The translations under genes and the position numbers were made by a program. The notes beneath the pieces were generated by a model. The model searched no databases. It was not told the origin of the DNA and saw nothing but the letters and a program-made list of their open reading frames with translations. Below, piece after piece: positions 23,242 through 32,548 of a stretch of 64,000 bases of DNA (positions are counted from its first letter, which is position 1; each line of letters starts with the position of its first letter). Source of the stretch: Rhodococcus ruber (GTDB lineage: Bacteria; Actinomycetota; Actinomycetes; Mycobacteriales; Mycobacteriaceae); assembly GCF_027270735.1 (NCBI RefSeq), contig NZ_JAPWIJ010000006.1, positions 186,001 through 250,000 of the forward strand, in the 5' to 3' direction.

Positions 23242-25400
23242 GACACTGCCTCCGTCTCGCTACCTGTCTCCGACCATGTGATCAGCGCATCGAGCGCCTC
23301 GCACTCGCCTCCGCGAACCATCAGTGGATTGATCTCCAACGCCTGCAGTCGATCTCCCAGTCGATAGGCGAAGTCGCCGATCTCGGCCACGCACGTCGCG
23401 AGCGCGTCGATATCCACCGGTTCGGAACCTCGGGTTCCGCGCAGAAGAGCGATTCCGCGCAGGCTTTCTATCGCATCTCGAACGTCTGCCACGCTCACCG
23501 GTAGCACCCGAATCGCCGCGTCCGCCAACACCTCGACCCACACACCGCCCAGACCGACGGCCAGGGTCAGGCCCCACACCGGATCGCGGACCACGCCGAC
23601 GAGCATCTCCAGGCCGTTCGACGGTCGCTGCGGCTGTATCAGCGCCGCAGCCCCGGTGGCACCTGCATCGGCGAGCGTGGCGAGCACCGAGTTGTAGGCC
23701 TCTGCCACATCGTCCGCCGATCGTAAGTCGAGACGAACGCCGCCGATGTCGCTCTTGTGGCCGAGTCCGTCGGCAACCGCCTTGAGGACCACCGGATACC
23801 CGTATGCGGCTGCGCGCTCCTGCGCTTGCTCCACCGAGCCGACCAGACTCGAAGGGACCACCGGTATTCCGTTGTGAGAGAGCAATTCCGAGGATCGATA
23901 CTCGGTCCAGATCCCGGTCGGCTCGGTCTCGAAGTCCACCGGTGCCACAAAGGGATCGAGCTCTTCCGGTGTCGCAGACGCGGCGGCGCGAAGCGCAGAC
24001 CACCGAACTGCGTTGCCCAGCGCGGTCAAGCCGTGTTCGATCCCGCCGACCACATGCGGGAATTCGGTTGCGTCGGCTACCGAGCGCCCGTACTCGGTCA
24101 CGTCGGTCAGGACGGTGCTCAGCACCACGGTCGGTACGGCGGTCTCGCGAATGTTGCGAGCGGACTCGCCGTAGGCGGTCATCGTCAGCGATGGATCGAC
24201 CGCCTGTACCCGAGGCAGTTCCGAGAGCAGAACTGCGAAGTCCACGTTGGGATCCTGGGCCACCACGGCAAGCGAGCGCCGCATCAACGTGCGATCGATG
24301 ACAACGTAGCCGGTCACGTCGAGTGGGTTCTGCACCGTCGCGAATGCAGGCACGATCTCACCGAGTCTGACGGTGGTCTCCTCCGAGAACCCCGGCAACA
24401 CCAGCCCTTCGTCTTCCGCGCGATCGGCGATGATCTCGGAGGCTCCGCCGGACGGCGTCACCACTCCGATTCGTGGACCCGGCAGGCCACCGCCGAGGCT
24501 CGCCATGAGACCGGCGGTAGTGATCAGGTCCTCGAGCGAACGAACTCGAATGACACCCATCTGTTCGAAGGCCGCGTCGATGACGGCATTGTCACCGACC
24601 AGAGCCCCTGTGTGAGCGAGGGCGGCGCGAGCACCCAGAACGCTGCGGCCGATTTTCAACGCGACGATCGGTTTGCCGGCGCGCAAGGCGCGCAGAGCAA
24701 TTCGGCGGAATTCGACCGGATCACGGACGGACTCCAAGAACAAGGCGATGACCGAAGTGTTGGGATCGTCGACCAGGTAGTTCATCACATCGGTGACCGA
24801 CATCAGGGATTCGTTGCCCATGGCGGTCAGGAAGCTCACCCCGACGTTCCTCGACTGGGCGAACTGCAGGACCGAACTCGCCAATGCACCGCTCTGCAGT
24901 ACGAAGCCGACCGTTCCTTCGATCAGCGGTCGACCTATCGGCAGACCGTACGGCGTGATGTTCTCGGCGGCATTGATGAATCCGTTTCCGTTCGGCCCGA
25001 GGACGGTCAAGCCGCTCGATCGTGCGAAATCGATGATCTCGTCTTCCATCTGCTGCCCGGCGGGACCGGTCTCGCCGAAACCCGCGGTGAGGATGACCGC
25101 AGACCGCACGCCGCATTCGACCGCTGCACGCAGGGTCGGTAGCACCACGGTGGTGGGAACCATCACGAAGATCAGATCCACCACCTCGGGCAGGCCTGCG
25201 ATCGAGTCGAACGTTCTCTCTCCGTGCACGATCGGACTGGTCGGATTGACGAGGTAGACGCTTCCCCCGAATCCGGAGTCCTTGATGTTTTGGTAGGTGT
25301 TGAGCGACCACGGTGACTTGTCCGTGGCTCCGATCAGCGCGATGGACCGAGGTTCGAACAGTGTGCGTAGGTCCATGCCCTGAACTGTCGCTTTGGTCAT
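23238..25400 (-). CDS. NDP-forming acyl-CoA synthetase (acetate--CoA ligase ADP-forming type)
   Basis: A 720-residue single-chain enzyme of the succinyl-CoA-synthetase superfamily. A CoA-binding Rossmann domain starts near 9 (FEPRSIALIGATDKSPW), then come succinyl-CoA-ligase-like domains, with the candidate phosphohistidine near 264 in LAHTGALVG. A C-terminal ATP-grasp domain (about 490-715) follows. It would activate a carboxylic acid to its CoA ester at the cost of ATP to ADP plus phosphate, instead of the AMP-forming route usual in actinobacterial degradation clusters. It lies 51 bases after the dehydrogenase and is coupled to the SDR. The substrate is inferred only from context. Confidence 0.85.
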   Translation of the reverse strand: MTKATVQGMDLRTLFEPRSIALIGATDKSPWSLNTYQNIKDSGFGGSVYLVNPTSPIVHGERTFDSIAGLPEVVDLIFVMVPTTVVLPTLRAAVECGVRSAVILTAGFGETGPAGQQMEDEIIDFARSSGLTVLGPNGNGFINAAENITPYGLPIGRPLIEGTVGFVLQSGALASSVLQFAQSRNVGVSFLTAMGNESLMSVTDVMNYLVDDPNTSVIALFLESVRDPVEFRRIALRALRAGKPIVALKIGRSVLGARAALAHTGALVGDNAVIDAAFEQMGVIRVRSLEDLITTAGLMASLGGGLPGPRIGVVTPSGGASEIIADRAEDEGLVLPGFSEETTVRLGEIVPAFATVQNPLDVTGYVVIDRTLMRRSLAVVAQDPNVDFAVLLSELPRVQAVDPSLTMTAYGESARNIRETAVPTVVLSTVLTDVTEYGRSVADATEFPHVVGGIEHGLTALGNAVRWSALRAAASATPEELDPFVAPVDFETEPTGIWTEYRSSELLSHNGIPVVPSSLVGSVEQAQERAAAYGYPVVLKAVADGLGHKSDIGGVRLDLRSADDVAEAYNSVLATLADAGATGAAALIQPQRPSNGLEMLVGVVRDPVWGLTLAVGLGGVWVEVLADAAIRVLPVSVADVRDAIESLRGIALLRGTRGSEPVDIDALATCVAEIGDFAYRLGDRLQALEINPLMVRGGECEALDALITWSETGSETEAVS

Positions 25401-25451
25401 GAAGAATCCTGTCTTCGTGTGACTACGAGTTGTGAGCCAGCATGTCTGTGG

Positions 25452-26624
25452 TCAGTGTCCGAAGCCGTCGGAATTGACATATCCCTTGATCAGATTTCGA
25501 GCGATGGTCCGACGCTGGATCTCGTCGGTTCCCTCGAAGATGCGCAGCAGGCGCAGTTCGCGGTACCAGCGCTCGATCGGGAGTTCCTTCGTGTAGCCCA
25601 TTCCGCCGTGGATCTGCAGTACTCGGTCGACGACGTTGTTGGCCATGATGCTGCCGTGCAACTTTGCGACCGACGAGACATGGCGCGCGTCGACGCCCTG
25701 CGACACCGCCCAGGCGGCCCGTAGCGTCAGCAGCTTGGTCGACTCGATCTCCACGTGGGAGTCCGCGATCTGCCACTGAATGGCTTGATATTCGGCGATG
25801 GGATGACCCATGGAAACGCGATTCTTGGAATGTTCGATCGCCATGTCCAATAGCCGCTCGGCCGAGCCGATCGCCCGCGCCGGGATCATGTATCGCCCCT
25901 GACCGATCCAACTCATGGCCAGGTCGAAACCCTTTCCGACCTCGCCGAGAACATTGCTCTCGGGTACCCGAACGTCCACGAACGACAGCGCAGCAGGACC
26001 CCACTGGCCCATGGTGGGGATAGGAGTCGATGTCCACCCCATATCGCGGTCGACGATGAAGCACGTGACGCCGCCGTCGGCCCCCTTCTCCTTGTCGGTC
26101 ACCGCGAAGACCATGACGAAATCGGCCTCGTTACCGCCGGTGATGAAGATCTTCTCGCCGTTGATCACCCAGTCCGATCCGTTCTTGACCGCGCGAGTTT
26201 TGATGCTGCGGGCATCGGAACCGGCTCCGGGCTCGGTGATGGCGAAGCATGATCGGCGCTCACCTGCGATCGTCGGGATCAGGTATCTCTGCTTCTGCTC
26301 CTCGTTGGCACCGTAGAGAATGTTGTCGGCCGAGCCACCGAAGGAAAACGGTACGAAAGTGCGGCCGGCCTCAGCAGCGATGATCGCGCTCATGACGGGG
26401 CCGAGATTCGCGCCACCGTATTCCTCCGGGGTGTTGATGCCCCAGAATCCCGACTTCTTGGCTTTCTCCCGCAATGCTTTGATCTCGCCGTCGGGCAAAC
26501 CGGGTCGGCCCTCGCGTTCGTTCCTGAGGACCTCGTTCTCCAAGGGGAAAACTTCCTTCTCCAGGAATGCACGCACCGACTTGCGCATCAATTCTTCTTC
26601 TTCGTTCAGGGCGAAATCGACCAT
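25452..26624 (-). CDS. Acyl-CoA dehydrogenase
   Basis: A 390-residue flavoprotein introducing the 2,3-double bond into an acyl-CoA. The N-terminal helical domain, the FAD-binding middle domain (CFAITEPGAGSDARS) and the C-terminal domain are all present. The catalytic base is probably Glu364 in RIFEGTDEIQ. The ATG at 26624 has AAAGGAAG upstream; the frame stays open to 26933 but crosses the promoter region, so the longer reading is rejected. It is the first gene of the seven-gene operon. TTGACA on the minus strand (complement of 26727-26732) and a TTCTAGAA operator (26681-26688) precede it. Confidence 0.95.
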   Translation of the reverse strand: MVDFALNEEEELMRKSVRAFLEKEVFPLENEVLRNEREGRPGLPDGEIKALREKAKKSGFWGINTPEEYGGANLGPVMSAIIAAEAGRTFVPFSFGGSADNILYGANEEQKQRYLIPTIAGERRSCFAITEPGAGSDARSIKTRAVKNGSDWVINGEKIFITGGNEADFVMVFAVTDKEKGADGGVTCFIVDRDMGWTSTPIPTMGQWGPAALSFVDVRVPESNVLGEVGKGFDLAMSWIGQGRYMIPARAIGSAERLLDMAIEHSKNRVSMGHPIAEYQAIQWQIADSHVEIESTKLLTLRAAWAVSQGVDARHVSSVAKLHGSIMANNVVDRVLQIHGGMGYTKELPIERWYRELRLLRIFEGTDEIQRRTIARNLIKGYVNSDGFGH

Positions 26625-26932
26625 GTCCTGACTTCCTTTCGATCCGAGACGAGGACGCATGCAGCGCATCCAGAATGTGATTCTAGAACTGAAATCTAGC
26701 AAATCGTGACCGACGCGGACCTCGGTTGTCAAGACCCCCATGTCCGGTTCATACCAATTCGGCCGAACCCTTGACAGTCCTGATGTTTTAGAACATCCTT
26801 CTAGAAATCGCCTATCACACAGGCACCGACCACCAGTGAAGTCTCGACGGCCCACCCTCCCAGTCGATCTGGGAACGCTGCGGCTTCGCCACCCGCCCGG
26901 GACGTGGTCCGCTGCATCGAATTGGAGGGCCA
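26625..26932. promoter_or_regulatory. Divergent promoter region with TTCTAGAA operators
   Basis: This gene-free region drives the acyl-CoA operon leftward and the ABC importer rightward. Each direction has a perfect -35 TTGACA: complement of 26727-26732 for the left, 26771-26776 for the right. TTCTAGAA occurs at 26681-26688 and 26799-26806. A near-copy (TTTTAGAA, inside a 16-bp near-dyad at 26782-26797) sits between the rightward -35 and -10, and a further half-site (ATCTAG) is at 26694-26699. The -10 hexamers are weak. The layout suggests tight co-repression of both operons by the TetR protein. Confidence 0.7.
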
Positions 26933-28486
26933 ATGCCGGCCAGGCCGCTGTTCACCGTCGCAGTCTCGATTCTCACCGTCTGCCTACTCGGCACCGGATG
27001 CGCGGGAATCGACCAACGAACGTTCGATCCGAATGCCTTGGATCGCGAGGCCGAAGTCGTCTACGGACAGATCGTGGTGCCCAGCAGCCTGGACCCGCAT
27101 CGTGGAGTCACCGAAAACGACCTACCACTGCTCGCGGTCATCTACGATCGAATCACCGACGTCGACACCGACGGCAACCCGATTCCGATGCTCGCCGAGA
27201 GCTGGTCGCTCGACGAGTCCGGTAAGACGTTCACGCTCGTAATGCGCTCGGATGCAACATTTTCCGATGGAACCCCTGTCGACGCACCGGCGGTCAAGGC
27301 CAACTTCGATCGGATCCTGACCGACCCGCAATCGACGATCAGGGGACAGATCGCCACGACGATCGGTTCGGTGGACGTCCTCGACTCACGCACCGTTCGA
27401 CTCAATCTGGTCGGACCGGGTGGAGCGCTCCCCACGCTGCTCGCCTCTCGTCCGGGAATGCTCGTGTCGCCGGCCGCACTGGCCAACCCGGACCTCGATC
27501 AAAACCCCGTCGGTGCCGGAGCATTCACGATGACCCGCTCCATCCCGGGAACCGCGTACTACTTCGAGCGTCGACCGGACTACTGGGACGACGACGCGTA
27601 CCGATTCAGCAATCTGACCTTTCTCATCCAACTCGATACAGCTACTCGGATGAACTCACTGCAGGCAGGCGAGTCCACGATGACCGGTGTAGTGGGTCCG
27701 CAGAAGGAAGAAGCCGCGGCAGGCGGACTTCAAGTGTTCACCTCCTCCGGCGCGAGTACCAGCATGGCTCGAATTTCTCTGAACACCGAACGGAGCGAAT
27801 TCGCCAAGAAACAAGTACGTCAGGCGATGAACCTCGCGATCGATCGTGAAGCGATATCGAGGGTGCTGTATTCGGGCGATTGCATCCCCGGGGCTCAGCC
27901 GTATCCCGAGGGGTACTTTGCGCACAGCGACGAGTTGGACGATTCCGGTTGGTCGTCCTACGACCCCGACCGCGCCCGAGAGCTACTGGCCGAGGCCGGA
28001 CTGCCGAACGGGTTCACCTTCACCGCAGCCGTTCCCAGCCTGTCGATCTACCAGAACAACGCGCAGGTCGTTCAACAGAATCTCGCCGACGTCGGCATCG
28101 ACATGCGGATCGAGGTGATGGATGCGACCCAGGCGAGGGCGCGCTTCGTCACCGGCGATGCAGACGCACTGGTCGGGCAGTACGGCGGCGGAACCGACCC
28201 CGGCCTCTACGTCCAGTCCGCCTATATGTCCGGCGGTGGCGACAACCCCGGCAACCTCTCGACTCCCGAGATGGCCGAGCTGTTCGCCGAAACAGCCCGC
28301 TCCACCGACGTCGAGCAACGCTCGGCAGCGTATGCCGATCTGCTCGCCGAGGCATTCGACATGGGGCCCGCCCAGATCGTCCTCTGCCACTCCGTCGCAT
28401 CGGTCGCGACGCAAGGGAATCTCGCCAACTACGAGTTCTACAAGACCGGTGGAACCGGCCTACGAACCCTCGACGTCAGCAAGTAG
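26933..28486 (+). CDS. Substrate-binding lipoprotein of an oligopeptide-type ABC importer
   Basis: A 517-residue family 5 extracellular solute-binding protein. The signal peptide ends in the lipobox LLGTGC with the lipidated Cys23. The mature part has the family pattern: LDPHRGVTENDLPLL, then LAESWSLDESGKTFTL, then the conserved VRQAMNLAIDREAIS. Family 5 proteins bind peptides, nickel chelates, opines, bile acids or other organic solutes, so the ligand is not fixed. GGAG is five bases before the ATG. It opens a five-gene importer operon divergent from the acyl-CoA operon under the same operator, so the ligand is probably the pathway substrate. Confidence 0.92.
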   Translation: MPARPLFTVAVSILTVCLLGTGCAGIDQRTFDPNALDREAEVVYGQIVVPSSLDPHRGVTENDLPLLAVIYDRITDVDTDGNPIPMLAESWSLDESGKTFTLVMRSDATFSDGTPVDAPAVKANFDRILTDPQSTIRGQIATTIGSVDVLDSRTVRLNLVGPGGALPTLLASRPGMLVSPAALANPDLDQNPVGAGAFTMTRSIPGTAYYFERRPDYWDDDAYRFSNLTFLIQLDTATRMNSLQAGESTMTGVVGPQKEEAAAGGLQVFTSSGASTSMARISLNTERSEFAKKQVRQAMNLAIDREAISRVLYSGDCIPGAQPYPEGYFAHSDELDDSGWSSYDPDRARELLAEAGLPNGFTFTAAVPSLSIYQNNAQVVQQNLADVGIDMRIEVMDATQARARFVTGDADALVGQYGGGTDPGLYVQSAYMSGGGDNPGNLSTPEMAELFAETARSTDVEQRSAAYADLLAEAFDMGPAQIVLCHSVASVATQGNLANYEFYKTGGTGLRTLDVSK

Positions 28487-28521
28487 CTGTCCGCCGCGTA
28501 CGAAGAAGAGGTGATCGAATT

Positions 28522-29466
28522 GTGTTGATCTTCATGGTCAAACGAATTCTTGCAGCCATTCCAGTCCTGTTCATCGTCACGATATTGAGCTTTTCGATGA
28601 TTCATCTGATCCCCGGTGATGCCGCGGTGGTTGCCGCCGGGGATGCAGCCACAGCCGAGCAGATCGCAGCCACCAGGAGCCAACTCGGCCTCGACGAGAA
28701 CATCGTGGTGCAGTACTTCGGCTGGATCGGTAACCTGCTGACCGGCGACCTGGGCACCTCGCTGCTGAGCAGCCACCGCAACATCGACGCCATTCTCGAG
28801 GCACTTCCGGTCACGTTGTCGCTGGCCTTCGTTGCCCTGTCCTGGTCACTGGTCGTCGGCGTCCTCGCGGGCGTCTTTGCCGGACTACGCAGAGGCACCT
28901 GGATCGACCGGACACTGACCGGCCTGACGACACTCGGCATCTCGATGCCGAGTTTCTGGCTCGGCCTGTTGTTCGTGACCTTCTTCTCGCTGCAACTCCG
29001 GCTCTTCCCCGCCACCGGATACTCCCCGCTCAGCGACGGATTCGTTGCCTGGTTCGCCCATCTCGCTCTGCCCGCCTTCGCGCTGGGAACCGTCACCGCC
29101 GCCGAGATCGCCCGCCAGGCTCGTGCCGGAGTGATCGACGTTCTCGAGCGGGATTACATCCGAACGGCAACGGCCAAGGGACTCCCCCGGTGGAAGGTGG
29201 TCGTCAAGCACACGGCCAAGAACGCCGCCATACCGGTCGTCACCGTCTTCGGGCTGCAGGCTGCAGCACTCGTCGGCGGTGCGGTGATCATCGAGCAGGT
29301 CTTCGGAATGCCGGGATTGGGTTCGGTGGCGCTCAAGGCGATTCTCGAACGAGACTTCCCTGTCATCCAAGCGTTCGTCGTGGTCATCACGTTGTTCGTA
29401 TTGCTGATCAATCTGGCAGTGGACATCTCCTACGCGTACTTCAACCCGAAAGTCAGGCAGGCATGA
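28522..29466 (+). CDS. ABC importer permease, DppB/OppB type
   Basis: A 314-residue inner-membrane permease with six hydrophobic segments. The N-terminus MVKRILAAIPVLFIVTILSF is typical of DppB. The cytoplasmic EAA loop is in RTATAKGLPRWKVVVKHT, where it contacts the ATPases. I chose the GTG at 28522, 11 bases after GAAGAGG; the ATG at 28534 is a close alternative but lacks a well-placed ribosome-binding site. It overlaps the second permease by four bases (ATGA). Confidence 0.92.
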   Translation: MLIFMVKRILAAIPVLFIVTILSFSMIHLIPGDAAVVAAGDAATAEQIAATRSQLGLDENIVVQYFGWIGNLLTGDLGTSLLSSHRNIDAILEALPVTLSLAFVALSWSLVVGVLAGVFAGLRRGTWIDRTLTGLTTLGISMPSFWLGLLFVTFFSLQLRLFPATGYSPLSDGFVAWFAHLALPAFALGTVTAAEIARQARAGVIDVLERDYIRTATAKGLPRWKVVVKHTAKNAAIPVVTVFGLQAAALVGGAVIIEQVFGMPGLGSVALKAILERDFPVIQAFVVVITLFVLLINLAVDISYAYFNPKVRQA

Positions 29467-30401
29467 CCATCAGTCGTTCGGTACCGCGCGTTGCACCGGG
29501 TGTCCGCAGAACTGTGGGCGCACCGATCGGCGCAGTGCATTCCAATCCTGCACCGCCGTCTCCCGGACGGGTGTTCGTCCGTCGAATCCTCAAGTCCCGC
29601 ACCAACGTGGCCTGCCTGATCTTTCTCGGACTGCTGGCGGTAGTGGCCGTAGCTGCACCGTGGATCGCACCCTACGATCCCGCTTACCAGAAGTTGGCCT
29701 CGGCGTTTCTCCCACTGTTCTCGGATAACCACCTGCTCGGAACCGATCAGCTCGGACGAGACACCCTCAGCCGACTCATCTACGCGACACAGATATCACT
29801 GGTCGCACCGCTGATCGCAGTCGGATTCGCCGCTGTCACCGGCTTGCCGCTCGGCCTGCTGGCCGGGTACCTCGGGGGCAAATTCGACTGGATCGCCGGA
29901 CGCGTGGCCGACGCCCTCATCGCACTGCCGGCTCTGGTTCTCGCGCTCGCGATCATCGCGATCTTCGGACCCGGGTTGACCAACGCCATGCTCGCGGTGG
30001 GAGCGGCCACCGCTCCTCGACTGTTCCGCGTTGTCCGCGGAGCTGCGATGAACGTTCGGGAAGAGACCTACATCGAGGCGAGCAAGGTGGTCGGGTGTTC
30101 CACGTCGAGAACGGTTCTGGTCCACGTACTGCCCAACGTCCGGTCTCCCCTCTTGGTGCAGCTGACCCTGATGTTGTCCTTGGCATTGCTCGCCGAGGCA
30201 GGGCTGAGCTTCCTCGGGCTCGGCGTACAACCACCGACCGCGAGCTGGGGCTCGATGCTGCGCGGCGCATTCGACAACAGATTCCAGAGTCCGTGGATGG
30301 TGGTGCCACCCGGGCTTGCCATCATGCTGACGATTCTGTCGCTGAACATGCTCGGTGACGGCATTCGCGATGCCGTCGGACAGGAACGGAGAAAGGCATG
30401 A
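29463..30401 (+). CDS. ABC importer permease, DppC/OppC type
   Basis: A 312-residue permease. A cytoplasmic N-terminal tail of about 40 residues precedes the first membrane helix. The extracellular DNHLLGTDQLGRD is diagnostic for DppC, and the EAA loop is in ETYIEASKVVGCSTSRTVLVH. The C-terminal FLGLGVQPPTASWGSML is also characteristic. It forms the translocation pore with the preceding permease. It overlaps both neighbouring genes by four bases, showing tight translational coupling across the operon. Confidence 0.94.
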   Translation: MTISRSVPRVAPGVRRTVGAPIGAVHSNPAPPSPGRVFVRRILKSRTNVACLIFLGLLAVVAVAAPWIAPYDPAYQKLASAFLPLFSDNHLLGTDQLGRDTLSRLIYATQISLVAPLIAVGFAAVTGLPLGLLAGYLGGKFDWIAGRVADALIALPALVLALAIIAIFGPGLTNAMLAVGAATAPRLFRVVRGAAMNVREETYIEASKVVGCSTSRTVLVHVLPNVRSPLLVQLTLMLSLALLAEAGLSFLGLGVQPPTASWGSMLRGAFDNRFQSPWMVVPPGLAIMLTILSLNMLGDGIRDAVGQERRKA

Positions 30402-31504
30402 CCGCGCTCGATATCAAGGACGAACGACTCGAGACCGACAGCCTGCTCTCGATACAGGATCTTCAGGTCGAGTTTCGCACCGAAAACGGCTGGACCCCCG
30501 TTGTTCTCGGAGGACAGCTCGATCTCGGGCGCGGCGGAACACGGGCTCTGGTCGGAGAATCGGGCTCGGGCAAAACCGTGACCGCGTTGTCGATTCTGCG
30601 TTTGTTGCCGGTTCACAACAGTCGAACAACGCACGGTCGCATCGATTTCTGCGGTGCAGACCTTCTGCAGAAATCCGAGCGACAGATGCGCGCGATCCGC
30701 GGCCGCGAGATCGCGATGATCTTCCAGGAACCGATGACGAGTCTGAATCCGGTCTTCACCGTCGGCGAGCAAATCGCGGAGACCGTGCGAACCCACTTCG
30801 GCACGTCGCGTAAGCACGCGTGGAACCGTGCGGTGGAAGTGTTGGACCTCGTCGGAATACCCGCTGCAGCCAGACGGGCGAAGGACTATCCACACAGCTT
30901 CAGCGGGGGAATGCGGCAGCGAGCGATGATCGCGATGTCGATCGCATGCGATCCGAAACTTCTCATCGCAGACGAACCCACCACCGCCCTCGACGTCACG
31001 GTCCAAGCCAGCATTCTCCAGCTGCTGCGCAGACTCCAGGAAGACATGGGCACCGCCGTCCTGCTCGTGACGCACGACCTGGGCGTGGTGGCCGACTTCT
31101 GCGATGAGGTCACTGTGATGTACGCGGGTGAACCGGTCGAAATCGCCCACGCGGAAAACCTTTTCACTCGACCACTGCACCCCTACACTGCCGCCCTACT
31201 CGAGTCACTGCCCCAACGCATCGAACCCGGGAACGACCTCATTGCGATTCCTGGAATGGTGCCCAGGCCCGACAACATGCCCCCCGGATGCCGGTTCAGC
31301 CCGCGCTGCACCTATTCCGTACCAGGACTGTGCGATTCGGATCACCCACCGCTTGTTGCGATGGACGACGAGCGAAGCACCCGATGCATCCGCGTCGTCG
31401 ACGGCACCGTGACGACACTGGTGCCCGACATTCCCTCTCCACAGGCCGACATGTCAGCGGAGAGAACGACCATGGTCGACTCCGAAAGGAAGGGTCAACT
31501 GTGA
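30398..31504 (+). CDS. ABC importer ATPase, DppD/OppD type
   Basis: A 368-residue ATPase. Walker A GESGSGKT is at 53-60, the Q-loop in IFQEPMTSLNP, the signature FSGGMRQRAMIAMSIA, Walker B LLIADEPTTALD, and the switch histidine in LVTHDLGVVA. The C-terminal oligopeptide/dipeptide extension contains the cysteine cluster CRFSPRC and CDSDHP seen in family members that carry a [4Fe-4S] cluster. It overlaps the upstream permease (ATGA) and the downstream ATPase (GTGA). Confidence 0.94.
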   Translation: MTALDIKDERLETDSLLSIQDLQVEFRTENGWTPVVLGGQLDLGRGGTRALVGESGSGKTVTALSILRLLPVHNSRTTHGRIDFCGADLLQKSERQMRAIRGREIAMIFQEPMTSLNPVFTVGEQIAETVRTHFGTSRKHAWNRAVEVLDLVGIPAAARRAKDYPHSFSGGMRQRAMIAMSIACDPKLLIADEPTTALDVTVQASILQLLRRLQEDMGTAVLLVTHDLGVVADFCDEVTVMYAGEPVEIAHAENLFTRPLHPYTAALLESLPQRIEPGNDLIAIPGMVPRPDNMPPGCRFSPRCTYSVPGLCDSDHPPLVAMDDERSTRCIRVVDGTVTTLVPDIPSPQADMSAERTTMVDSERKGQL

Positions 31505-32502
31505 CCACCATCGAAAAGCCCGTGTTGTTGGACGTCGTCGGGCTGTCGAAGTCGTTCGTACGCTCGCGTGACCTCCTCGGTCGTCCACGCGAGACGGTTC
31601 AGGCAGTTCGAGACATCAGTCTTGCTGTGAGACAGGGCGAAACGCTGGGAATCGTAGGCGAGTCGGGATCCGGCAAATCCACTCTCGGTAGGTCCATCCT
31701 GCGGCTGGAGAAGCCCGAGAGCGGCAAGATCGTCTACGGCGGCGACGATCTCCTGACGCTCGGCCGTAGAGCCATGCGCAGGAAACGCCGAGACCTCCAG
31801 ATGATCTTTCAGGATCCGTTCGCCTCCCTCGATCCCAGTAAGACGGTGGGAACCTCGATTGCCGAGCCGCTTCGGATATACGATCACGCCGATCGATCCA
31901 CGTGCGAGGCGAAGGTTGCCGATCTGTTGTCGAAGGTCGGTCTGCGCAGCGATTTCGCCGCTCGCTACCCCGCCGAAATGTCCGGTGGGCAACGCCAGAG
32001 AGTGGCGATAGCTCGAGCCCTGGCCCTGGATCCCAAGATGATCATCGCGGACGAGGCGGTCTCTGCCCTCGATGTGTCGACGCAGTCCGAGGTGATCAAT
32101 CTCCTGGTGCACCTGACCGACGAATTCGATCTGACGTGCATCTTCATCTCTCACAACCTCAGCGTTGTTCGGCACATCAGCGATCGAATTGCCGTGATGT
32201 ACCTGGGCCGAATCGTCGAAATAGGCTCCGCTGCAAAAGTGTACGGGCGTCCCTCACACCCCTACACCAAAGCACTACTGTCGGCCATCCCGGTTCCCGA
32301 CCCGGCGATTCAACGCGCACGCCCCAGGACGATCCTCGAGGGCGACTCCCCCGATCCGGCCCATCCACCTACCGGGTGCGCCTTCGTCTCGAGATGTCCG
32401 TACGCGGTGGACCTGTGCCGACAGGTGGAGCCGATGCTCGATCAGCATGCAGACGGTTCGATGTCCGCATGCCACCTGGTCGATTCCATGGAGCCGCAAT
32501 AA
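31501..32502 (+). CDS. ABC importer ATPase, DppF/OppF type
   Basis: A 333-residue ATPase partner of the preceding protein. Walker A GESGSGKST starts at 53, the Q-loop is in IFQDPFASLDP, the signature [16 protein letters not shown], Walker B MIIADEAVSALD, and the switch histidine in FISHNLSVV. The C-terminal extension has the CAFVSRCPYAVDLC cysteine motif. In Walker B the usual proline is alanine (DEAVSALD), a known variant. The GTG start overlaps the previous stop codon. It is the last gene of the inserted segment; 46 bases after its stop the leuA relict begins. Confidence 0.93.
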   Translation: MTTIEKPVLLDVVGLSKSFVRSRDLLGRPRETVQAVRDISLAVRQGETLGIVGESGSGKSTLGRSILRLEKPESGKIVYGGDDLLTLGRRAMRRKRRDLQMIFQDPFASLDPSKTVGTSIAEPLRIYDHADRSTCEAKVADLLSKVGLRSDFAARYPAEMSGGQRQRVAIARALALDPKMIIADEAVSALDVSTQSEVINLLVHLTDEFDLTCIFISHNLSVVRHISDRIAVMYLGRIVEIGSAAKVYGRPSHPYTKALLSAIPVPDPAIQRARPRTILEGDSPDPAHPPTGCAFVSRCPYAVDLCRQVEPMLDQHADGSMSACHLVDSMEPQ

Positions 32503-32548
32503 GCTGGGGCCGCCGCGAAGGACTACTGATCGGCCGGGTGTCAACCAT

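Noticed and set aside
26625-26933. An N-terminal extension of the acyl-CoA dehydrogenase up to 26933
   Set aside because: The extension crosses the operators and promoters of the divergent region, and its translation does not resemble the family, whereas the ATG at 26624 has a good ribosome-binding site.
15753-32548. The inserted segment as a prophage or integrative conjugative element
   Set aside because: No integrase, excisionase, relaxase, phage or conjugation gene is present. The leuA repeat is kept as evidence of insertion without assigning a mechanism.
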